A model generated the notes under the pieces. It worked only from the letters and a program-made list of their open reading frames with translations, did no database searches and was not told where the DNA came from. Positions 1 to 5,107 of a DNA stretch of 5,586 nucleotides are shown one piece after another. This stretch comes from PSRI01 sp041484195 (GTDB taxonomy: Bacteria > Bacteroidota > Bacteroidia > Chitinophagales > Chitinophagaceae), in assembly GCA_041484195.1 (NCBI GenBank), contig JBGPHC010000058.1, forward strand, positions 1 through 5,586. Reading direction: 5' to 3'. A program made the position numbers and the translations under genes. Positions within the stretch are counted from its first letter, which is position 1. Every line of letters starts with the position of its first letter.

Positions 1-429
1 GAGGGCGAAATGAAAGAAATTGCCTTGATCTATGTGGCCAAGGGAATTCCTGAACAGCAGGCCGATCAAATGGCTACTGAGATCATGAAAGATAAAACGA
101 ATGCTCATGCACTATTGGTGAGAGAAGAACTGGGCATCAATGCGGCAGAATTAAAAGGCTCTGCCATACAGGCTGCTCTATACTCGTTTATCTTGTTTTC
201 GGTGGGAGCCATCATACCCCTGGCCCCTTTCATATTCACCAGCGGTACCAAAGCAATTATTCTGAGCGTGGTTTTTAGCGCGGTTGGGCTATTTTTAATT
301 GGTAGTGCCATTACCCTATTTACAGGGAGGAATCTTTGGTTTTCAGGTTTCAGGCAGGTCCTATTTGGGCTGATAGCCGCGGCAATTACTTTTGGCATTG
401 GAAAGTTGATTGGCGTTGCGATAGCTTAA
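1..429 (+). CDS. VIT1/CCC1-family Fe/Mn transporter, C-terminal part (5' end outside window)
   Basis: The frame is open to the left edge: E-G-E codons precede the ATG at base 10, so that ATG is probably internal. Numbered from it, residues 1-50 form a charged segment (KEIALIYVAKGIPEQQA, then VREELGI) like the cytoplasmic metal-binding region between membrane helices 2 and 3 of VIT1/CCC1 proteins. Three hydrophobic segments follow at about 52-72, 80-104 and 117-138, with the family-like stretches LFSVGAIIPLAPF and TGRNLWFSGFRQVLFG. Known members move ferrous iron or manganese across a membrane; some bacterial ones (MbfA type) carry an N-terminal ferritin-like domain. Whether this protein has one cannot be seen, because the N-terminus and helices 1-2 lie outside the window. 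It converges on the lipoprotein gene downstream. The family is confident; the exact metal is inference. Confidence 0.88.
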   Translation, partial: EGEMKEIALIYVAKGIPEQQADQMATEIMKDKTNAHALLVREELGINAAELKGSAIQAALYSFILFSVGAIIPLAPFIFTSGTKAIILSVVFSAVGLFLIGSAITLFTGRNLWFSGFRQVLFGLIAAAITFGIGKLIGVAIA

Positions 430-612
430 AATCGTCAGCTCCCAACACCCGCTTATTTGTTAGGGGGTTAATTCTATTTCCTTTGAAATTGCAGTTGATA
501 TTGATAAACCTGATATATACAAGGTTCTATAAAGGCAGAAATTGAATTTTAGTATCGGTGCAGTTCAAAATAATTTGATGAGGCGAATGCGGAAAACTTG
601 CTTTCTAAAAGA

Positions 613-1464
613 TTATTTACTTGTCGAAGGTTCTCTGTCTTCTGTCCGGTTAAGAGTGTAGCTGAAATCTTCATTGCCCACGAGTAAATTGCCTTCTGCG
701 TCTGTAAAAAACAAAATATTATCGTCTGCCTTTAGCAGGTAAAGAGGGTCAGGCCACTGCGGTAAATTGAGCTTGTATATTATCCTTCCATTTTTCCGGA
801 TGATTTCCCAATTGCCCTTCGCCATCGTTTCTTTTTTATATGCTCTCCCGCCTTCCAGGCAATTGGATGGTTTCCCTGTTACGGAATCGGTGAACAAAAT
901 AATATACCATTTCATCTGATTGCAGGCCGGGACAGCTTTTCTTCCCAAAAGCTCAGATAATTCCTGACAGAGTGTTCTTCCCTGGAAGGCCATTACATAT
1001 TCAGGCATGGACTGCTTTGAGGGAAGATTGAACTGGTCGCTCTTCACAGGTGTATTATTGTTTAGTGCATAGCTGTATCCTCCGTTCCCAGAAAGCAGAT
1101 TTTTATTCCGATCGATCAAATGAAGTAAATTGGAATTTATTTCCAGTATTGAGATGATTCGACCCTCCCTCTGCAAAACAAAATAGTGTCCTTGTTTGCT
1201 GAGCTTACCTGAAAATGCAACTTCTTTTCCATCCACAAATCCTTTTGTTCCCCCTTTTGACACACCGTATCGACAATCCAGCTCATAGCTATCGGGGCGA
1301 ATCACCAGTTTCCACCTGATAAAATCTATGGAATCCGTCAATGAGATGCCCAGAAATTCTCTCACGACTGCAGGTGCCGGTGTACTTCCAGCATAAGGGA
1401 TTTCCTTGCCGCTTGTATTACAGCCAATAGATATCAATGCTAAAAGAGCAGAAAACGTTTTCAT
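613..1464 (-). CDS. Putative lipoprotein with two tandem copies of an NlpE-like/hypothetical domain
   Basis: The protein has 283 residues and starts at an ATG. Residues 1-15 (MKTFSALLALISIGC) look like a lipoprotein signal peptide with Cys15 as the lipidation site; Ser at -3 makes the lipobox imperfect. The mature part holds two related units at about 37-135 and 160-273. Each has an F-x-G start, a Trp-containing strand, a basic/aromatic middle, a GRII motif (101-104 and 226-229) and an ending L-L-x-G-N-x-x-[FY]-S-Y-x-L-N (123-135 and 260-272). The second unit carries Cys166 and Cys181, reminiscent of the C-x(n)-C of NlpE-type envelope lipoproteins, and resembles hypothetical lipoproteins I associate with Bacteroidota; the first has diverged and has one Cys. 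Function is unknown; an envelope location is inferred. It is a single gene, convergent with the transporter gene, and about 100 bp separate it from the hairpin upstream. Confidence 0.82.
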   Translation of the reverse strand: MKTFSALLALISIGCNTSGKEIPYAGSTPAPAVVREFLGISLTDSIDFIRWKLVIRPDSYELDCRYGVSKGGTKGFVDGKEVAFSGKLSKQGHYFVLQREGRIISILEINSNLLHLIDRNKNLLSGNGGYSYALNNNTPVKSDQFNLPSKQSMPEYVMAFQGRTLCQELSELLGRKAVPACNQMKWYIILFTDSVTGKPSNCLEGGRAYKKETMAKGNWEIIRKNGRIIYKLNLPQWPDPLYLLKADDNILFFTDAEGNLLVGNEDFSYTLNRTEDREPSTSK

Positions 1465-1544
1465 GCCTTTTTTTTTACAAATTTCCCACCGCTCTCGGAT
1501 CTGAAAAACGGTTTACACCAATTGAAGCATTTACTTGATGAAAT

Positions 1545-1580
1545 AAGAAAAACATTGAGAGCTTCAATCGTGTTTTTCTT
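1545..1580. terminator. Hairpin with A-rich and T-rich arms, possible bidirectional terminator
   Basis: A 10-bp perfect stem AAGAAAAACA/TGTTTTTCTT encloses a second 4-bp stem TTGA/TCAA, with TCG bulged on one side. On the minus strand the 3' arm is followed by a T-rich run (TTTTTCTTATTT), as expected of an intrinsic terminator for transcripts from the flippase-like gene. The stem is A/T-rich and therefore weak. The stop codon of the possible small frame (1564-1566) lies inside it. A second, weaker inverted repeat, CCCGGT/ACCGGG, lies at 1595-1624. Confidence 0.4.
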
Positions 1581-1743
1581 CAGGGATGAATTTGCCCGGT
1601 GCACCTATATAACTAACAACCGGGTCTTTTAGAATAGGTTCGTTTCAGAAGAGAATGAATGGAATGGTGGCATAATAGAAATGCCTTCTCTTTTTATAGG
1701 CAGGATTATAGAGTTTTTCTATTTTGTTTCCTTCACCCGCCAT
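1564..1743 (-). pseudogene. Possible small gene downstream of the flippase-like gene, interrupted by an in-frame TGA
   Basis: An ATG at 1743, overlapping the last 11 bp of the flippase-like gene, opens a 32-codon frame (MAGEGNKIEKLYNPAYKKRR, then HFYYATIPFILF) ending in TGA at 1645-1647. The same frame then continues for 26 protein-like codons (NEPILKDPVVSYIGAPGKFI, then PEEKHD) to a TGA at 1564-1566. A further in-frame ATG lies at 1755, just after a stop. The second half does not look like random intergenic translation, so a nonsense mutation (for example TGG to TGA) in a small conserved gene is one reading. I do not recognise the family, and neither half has homology that I can name. TGA is clearly used as a stop by the adjacent gene, so recoding of the whole genome is not indicated. 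Chance remains possible. Confidence 0.3.
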
Positions 1744-2809
1744 TTGGTGAATCATTCAGGTCAGGAGACTTTTTAAGCCATCTTCTGTAAAAGAATAACC
1801 CAATAGGCATAGGAAACCAAAAAGACAAAAGCCTGTAGACCAGTGTGACAATAATAGCTGTACCCAAAGGAACGCCCAGGTTTACAAAGAAGAAACTCAT
1901 GCTGCTTTCATAAAGAAGGAGAGCCCCTGGTAAAAACGGCAGTAATGAAATGATTTTGGTACTTATCAAACTAAGCAGGACAACATAGGCTGAAACGGGA
2001 ATACCCAGCCCATAAAATAATGCATACAGGGTGAACCCATCCGCGGCAGCTACCATCAGTTGAATCAGGAAAGTTTTTACTACTGTGCCCTTATTATTTT
2101 TCAGAAAAGTCAATAATTGCACATCATTTTTAGAGATTCCCTGCTGCTGTATCTGCTTATTTACTTTTTCGAATAGTTTTTTAAACAATTTTATCTTTTG
2201 TACCTTCTTAAAAAAGTGTTCCAGGAATTTCTTTTTCCCGGCAAGTGCTATAAAAGTTCCAAAAACGAGGTAAACAATGAAGCCGACGGCAAGTGTAACT
2301 GTAAAAACGTGTGGTAACTTATAAAAAAACAGGCAGGTGATCAGCAGGAAAAGTATGACGATTTCCATTGCCGCATAAAAGATCAGCAATTCCGCCAGGA
2401 TTAAGGAAACGATTTGTGCTACCCTTAAATTGAATTTGGCCAGGAAATTAAAAATAAAAGTATTTCCGCTGATTCCCGCGCTTGGCATAGTCTGATTAAA
2501 AAATAATGAAATAATAGAAGCCCTGAGAAGGTCCCATAGCCGGGGTAATTGGGTCAATTTTTGAGCTCTTAATAATAAGCGATAAATGATGGCAGTGAAA
2601 AAGTAGGTGAAGAATTGTGCAAATATTGCAGTGATCAGCCAGTAAACATTCACCTTTTCAAGGAGCTTGAATTCTTTTTTAATTTCTGAAAAATAATATA
2701 CTACAAAGCCGAAAATAAGAGCAAATAAAATGAAGAAAAATAACCAGGACCTGGCCTTTATCTTTTGATTATCATGGAAAATTTTATCATTGTCAGTAAT
2801 ATCAGGCAT
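1733..2809 (-). CDS. Flippase-like integral membrane protein (YbhN/AglD, lysylphosphatidylglycerol synthase TM-region family)
   Basis: From the chosen ATG at 2809 the protein has 358 residues. A charged N-terminus is followed by about eight hydrophobic segments, the first at about 22-40. Family hallmarks are NQTMPSAGISGN at 105-116 (the PSxGxSG-type motif after helix 3), a basic linker rich in Lys/Phe at about 190-225, and LLPFLPGALLLYESS at 289-303, then VTLVYRLLSFWFPMPIGLF near the C-terminus. Relatives include the flippase half of MprF and AglD-type proteins, thought to move lipids or lipid-linked sugars across the inner membrane. No synthase domain is fused and no glycosyltransferase neighbour is visible, so the substrate is unknown. 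The same frame extends upstream to a TTG at 2854 (15 extra residues), but no ATG is present there and ATG is preferred. The extra N-terminal stretch is polar and adds no recognisable feature. Confidence 0.9.
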   Translation of the reverse strand: MPDITDNDKIFHDNQKIKARSWLFFFILFALIFGFVVYYFSEIKKEFKLLEKVNVYWLITAIFAQFFTYFFTAIIYRLLLRAQKLTQLPRLWDLLRASIISLFFNQTMPSAGISGNTFIFNFLAKFNLRVAQIVSLILAELLIFYAAMEIVILFLLITCLFFYKLPHVFTVTLAVGFIVYLVFGTFIALAGKKKFLEHFFKKVQKIKLFKKLFEKVNKQIQQQGISKNDVQLLTFLKNNKGTVVKTFLIQLMVAAADGFTLYALFYGLGIPVSAYVVLLSLISTKIISLLPFLPGALLLYESSMSFFFVNLGVPLGTAIIVTLVYRLLSFWFPMPIGLFFYRRWLKKSPDLNDSPNGG

Positions 2810-3207
2810 GGCTTCGTATTTTATTAAATCATTTCCTGATTGTTGCCCAAACAAAAATGGTTAGTTTTTTTTGTAACTTAAAAGATAAGCTTTAAAAATA
2901 AAAACATATGTGATTAATAACATTCATCTCCCTGCTATTTAGCATCCCGATGCGTCGGTCAGGACCTGTTTCTGAAGTTTAATTCTGTTATCAATGCCGC
3001 CTTCGCTTTTCAGCCACCGTAGTGATACGAAGGTGGCAAAGCTTACACTTACGCCGATGCTTCGTTCGACGCCATAGGCCATGGCCGACGGTGTGAGCGT
3101 AGGAGCGCGTCGGACAATGCTGACTGGAGCGGTCCAATATCGAAGTTTTGTATGCGAGATTTGACCAAATTCACCGAAATTGGACTTAACGAATATGACC
3201 TGCAATT
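2810..3207. other. Gene-free stretch: A/T-rich upstream zone followed by a G+C-rich, hairpin-rich block
   Basis: The block lies between the divergent flippase-like (-) and DUF4369 (+) genes. Composition shifts abruptly: 14 of 60 bases are G/C at 2881-2940 but 38 of 60 at 3061-3120. The left part is a plausible promoter zone for the flippase-like gene, though I see no good -33/-7 (TTG, TAnnTTTG) pair. The right part contains GCATCCCGATGC at 2942-2953, a 10-bp palindrome GGCCATGGCC (3077-3086), a 6-bp inverted repeat CCGACG/CGTCGG (3085-3113), and two mutually exclusive hairpins sharing the arm 3028-3037. An 88-codon minus-strand frame (2939-3205) is open, but its translation is low in recognisable protein character and I treat it as a by-product of high G+C. 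A dispersed intergenic repeat or a structured leader of the downstream gene are both possible. Confidence 0.5.
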
Positions 3208-4044
3208 ATGGCTAAAATACATGCCTGCGAAAAGCTCAAGCTTTTTGCTGATATTTTGGATTCTGGCATAAATAGTCATTACCAGAAGTCCAAATTGCTC
3301 TTCCTGACCGTCTTTGCAGGCATGATCCCTGTATTTTCGAACTGTACGGGCGCAATTGATCAGAAACACGCCGCCCCTGATTCAACCTATCTGCTTACAG
3401 GCAAAATCAAGGGGATCCATTCGGGCTGGATCTATATTAAGCATCGCCAATCGAGCGTTTCGCGAGTCGACTCCGCCCGAGTCGAAAATGAAATGTTTTC
3501 TATTAAGGGCCTCGCTGGAGCTCCGGAATTCTGCAATATGGGCTTTCAAACTGAGGGAAAGAAAGATTATTTTTTTGGCTTCTTCCTTGAAAGTGGACAG
3601 ATGACAATGACGGCGGATCGGGATTCCTTGGATGATTCGTCAGTAAAATTCACAGGAAGTCCGACACAAAATGAATTCAAAGAGTTTCAACAATCGGCAA
3701 GACCCATCGATTCCGCATCCTACCAACTTCAAATAACACTTGATAAGATCGATCCGATGAATAGTGTGAAAAAAGATAGTATAAACGCGGCTCTTCAGAA
3801 ATTAGAAAATAAGCGAAAAGAACTTATAAGACATTTCGCGGAAACTCATCCTCATTCTTATGTCGCCGCATTTGAGGTCTACTCCTACTACTCAGGTGAA
3901 AAGGATTTAGTTCAGGCAAAACAGATATACGACTCCCTGGACGAGCAGATACAACAATCCTATTTCGGAAAATTGATCAAAACCAGATTAGAGATACCAA
4001 CGGGGAGCTATTTCATTCATGGAATCGCCCGATGCGTTACGTGA
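3208..4044 (+). CDS. Secreted DUF4369-domain protein, truncated before a TlpA/thioredoxin-like domain
   Basis: The frame gives 278 residues. A hydrophobic segment at about 29-44 (KLLFLTVFAGMIPVFSNC) suggests export; Cys46 is preceded by Asn, so lipidation is doubtful. Residues about 60-160 match the DUF4369 pattern (YLLTGKIKG, RVDSARVENEMFSIKG, GFFLESGQMTMTA, VKFTGSPTQNEF). A helical linker at about 165-262 ends in SYFGKLIKTRLE, the usual approach to the AhpC/TSA-type thioredoxin domain (WCxxC) of Bacteroidota thiol-disulfide proteins. That domain is absent: after Ile263 (3994-3996) the frame runs 15 unrelated residues to a stop, reading antisense through the DoxX-like gene. The start is uncertain: the first 26 residues look unlike a signal peptide N-region, and no ATG lies closer to the hydrophobic core. 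Without the redox domain the protein could at most be a periplasmic remnant. The domain call is confident; function is doubtful. Confidence 0.75.
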   Translation: MAKIHACEKLKLFADILDSGINSHYQKSKLLFLTVFAGMIPVFSNCTGAIDQKHAAPDSTYLLTGKIKGIHSGWIYIKHRQSSVSRVDSARVENEMFSIKGLAGAPEFCNMGFQTEGKKDYFFGFFLESGQMTMTADRDSLDDSSVKFTGSPTQNEFKEFQQSARPIDSASYQLQITLDKIDPMNSVKKDSINAALQKLENKRKELIRHFAETHPHSYVAAFEVYSYYSGEKDLVQAKQIYDSLDEQIQQSYFGKLIKTRLEIPTGSYFIHGIARCVT

Positions 4045-4302
4045 AAATGCCGCTCCCGACATGGCAAAAAAGAAACCGGCATAAGCCCATTCTTTTAAAA
4101 GGCTGAACTTTGGAATCAAAATAGCTCTTACTCCAAGTATTTTCCAGATACCAAGGATGTACAAGAAATATAATGGATAACCTAATTGAACAATTAAATC
4201 AACATTCCCTTTTGTATGAAATATTTGCTCCAAGCCACCTGATAGCGTTCCCAATGCCAATAGTATAGTAACTATCCAATAGGCAATTCTTTTTTCTTTT
4301 CT
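3988..4302 (-). pseudogene. DoxX-like membrane protein gene, C-terminus lost and start codon missing
   Basis: The translation carries clear DoxX-like features: a first hydrophobic helix (RIAYWIVTILLALGTLSGG), then HTKGNVDLIVQLGYPLYFLY, a helix with ILGIWKILGVRAILIP, then FSLLKEWAYAGFFFAMSGAAF and ASGDSMNEIAP. DoxX-like proteins are small four-helix membrane proteins of poorly known role, some linked to quinone or oxidative stress. Here the family match stops at the Pro at 4003-4005, and the frame ends four codons later (RWYL, stop at 3988-3990), so the last helix is missing. At the 5' end the frame is open to a stop at 4333-4335 but contains no ATG. The first TTG (4260) would cut into helix 1, whereas family-like sequence begins near 4290-4302. 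Loss of both ends argues for a decaying gene. It lies in the same direction as, and downstream of, the YdeI-like gene, about 120-150 bp away. Confidence 0.72.
3994..4005. other. Probable deletion/rearrangement junction joining two 3'-truncated genes
   Basis: The last codon that fits the plus-strand DUF4369/TlpA family is Ile at 3994-3996. The last codons that fit the minus-strand DoxX family are the Ile-Ala-Pro at about 4003-4011. The two families therefore meet within about a dozen bases, each missing its C-terminal part. No transposase, direct repeat or target duplication is visible at the point. A simple deletion removing both 3' ends, an inversion breakpoint, or an assembly chimera would all give this picture. 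Confidence 0.55.
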
Positions 4303-4425
4303 GCTATGCTTTTTGTTTTTTCCGTTTTTAGATTATTTGATTAAGTGTTACCTGCGATCCAAAAAGGAGTTCGAATGAACGCAAACTGAGGTAATATCTG
4401 AAAGTCTGATTAATTTATTTTCTCA

Positions 4426-4449
4426 TCCCTGCCTGCCGGCAGGCAGGGA
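4426..4449. repeat. 24-bp perfect palindrome with a CCTGCCTGCCGGCAGGCAGG core, intergenic copy
   Basis: The 20-bp core at 4428-4447 is extended by TC and GA to a 24-bp perfect palindrome. It begins 1 bp beyond the stop codon (4451-4453) of the minus-strand YdeI-like gene. As RNA it would form a very stable G+C-rich stem with almost no loop. No T-run follows on the minus strand (GATGAGAAAATAAATTAATC), so it is not a classic intrinsic terminator, though it could stabilise or end the transcript. It is the same element as the two insertions inside the neighbouring gene. Confidence 0.85.
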
Positions 4450-4450
4450 A

Positions 4451-5089
4451 TTACTGATCATTTAATCCCTTTCCATTGAGAATTTGCTGCATACATTTTT
4501 CAACCCTTGACTCCCGGGTTTTGGATTGTTTGGGTGCAGAAAAATAAAGATTGTATGCTCTTTGCCGTCCTGGTGTCAATGCATCAAAAGCGGCTTTCAA
4601 GGCAAGAATTTTATCTGATTTCTTTTGAAATTCTTCAGGAAATATGAGTTTTGTTTTCTCTTTAAAATTCACTTTCAAACCGGCTTTTTCCACTTCAATG
4701 GCTTCATAAATATAGGCTTTCAGGATGGGTCCCATCTCAACTATTTCCCGAACATTGGTGAACCGAATCTGTCGCCCCGCCTGCACATTCTTCGTTTGTT
4801 GGATTAGAATACCATTGGCATCATTTAACAAGGCACCTTTGAAAAACAGAAGCGCACAGTATTCTTTAAATACATGTATTAAAACGATGTTACTTTCCTG
4901 CCTGCCGGCAAGGCAGGTCTGAAACGTGTAACAAGGAACACCCCACTTCAATTCTTCGGTCAGCCCACAGTCAAGAATGATCATTCTCAATTTCTCGATT
5001 TCTTCCTGCCACTTTCCTGCCTTACCGGCAGGCAGGTTGGCTTTACTGAAGTAAAAATCAACCTTAGGATTCATTCCACTCTTTGTCAT
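4451..5089 (-). CDS. YdeI/OmdA-type DUF1801 family protein carrying two in-frame palindromic insertions
   Basis: The protein has 212 residues. The N-terminal half contains the DUF1801/YdhG-like fold signature (MNPKVDF, KLRMIILDCGLTEELKWGVP, SNIVLIHVFKEYCALLFFKG), followed by an IRFTNVREIVEM segment. The C-terminal part (about 150-212: FPEEFQ, ALTPGRQRAYNLYFSAPKQS, TRESRVEKCMQQILNGKG) is the YdeI/OmpD-associated helical domain typical of this family. The biochemical role is not established; relatives are described as possible iron chaperones or stress proteins. Two segments are foreign to the family: N18-G25 (NLPAGKAG) and T58-E65 (TCLAGRQE). Each is encoded by a 21-bp G+C-rich palindromic unit; removing either restores a Lys codon and a continuous family-like sequence (SKA-K-KWQEE and TFQ-K-SNIVL). 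Start: ATG at 5089 is given; ATG at 5074 (MNPKVDF) is a strong alternative. The gene follows DUF4256 by 18 bp and is probably cotranscribed. Confidence 0.9.
   Translation of the reverse strand: MTKSGMNPKVDFYFSKANLPAGKAGKWQEEIEKLRMIILDCGLTEELKWGVPCYTFQTCLAGRQESNIVLIHVFKEYCALLFFKGALLNDANGILIQQTKNVQAGRQIRFTNVREIVEMGPILKAYIYEAIEVEKAGLKVNFKEKTKLIFPEEFQKKSDKILALKAAFDALTPGRQRAYNLYFSAPKQSKTRESRVEKCMQQILNGKGLNDQ
4897..4917. repeat. Palindromic mini-element inside the YdeI-like gene (copy at residues 58-65)
   Basis: This is the core palindrome with one extra A on the plus strand (CCTGCCTGCCGGCA, then A, then GGCAGG), giving 21 bp. In the gene's sense it is flanked by a single A and by AA, so excision gives one AAA codon: Gln-Lys-Ser in place of Gln-T-C-L-A-G-R-Q-E-Ser. 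The element adds exactly seven codons without a frameshift. It is oriented opposite to the copy at 5016-5036, as the position of the extra base shows. Confidence 0.85.
5016..5036. repeat. Palindromic mini-element inside the YdeI-like gene (copy at residues 18-25)
   Basis: This 21-bp variant reads CCTGCC, then TTACCGGCA, then GGCAGG on the plus strand. Its reverse complement differs from the copy at 4897-4917 by one base (TA for CA in the centre), so the two are inverted relative to each other. In the gene's sense it is flanked by AA and A; excision rebuilds an AAA codon (Ala-Lys-Lys-Trp). The added peptide is L-P-A-G-K-A-G, with the flanking Lys codon becoming Asn. Confidence 0.85.
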
Positions 5090-5107
5090 AGTATGTTATT
5101 GCAAAAT

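Noticed and set aside
444..469. Inverted repeat AACACCC/GGGGGTT between the convergent genes, as a terminator
   Set aside because: One mismatch in seven pairs, a 12-nt loop and no clear T-run. The rest of 430-612 shows nothing else supportable.
1595..1624. CCCGGT/ACCGGG inverted repeat followed by TCTTTT
   Set aside because: Six pairs with an 18-nt loop, lying inside the possible small frame; too weak to call a terminator.
2855..2938. Bacteroidota-type promoter (-33 TTG, -7 TAnnTTTG) for the flippase-like gene
   Set aside because: Only single-mismatch -7 look-alikes (for example TATGTTTT) occur, with no TTG at a suitable distance.
2939..3205. 88-codon minus-strand open frame in the G+C-rich block
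   Set aside because: No family features, it overlaps the block of hairpins, and long open frames are expected at raised G+C. Kept only as part of the intergenic description.
3221..3271. 16-codon frame MPAKSSSFLLIFWILA resembling a signal peptide
   Set aside because: It stops at once, is in a different frame from the DUF4369 gene, and has no continuation to export.
4763..4781. QAGRQ segment (residues 103-107 of the YdeI-like protein) as a further palindromic insertion
   Set aside because: Its DNA (CAGGCGGGGCGACAG) lacks the palindrome core and the family normally has a similar QAxRQIRF stretch there.
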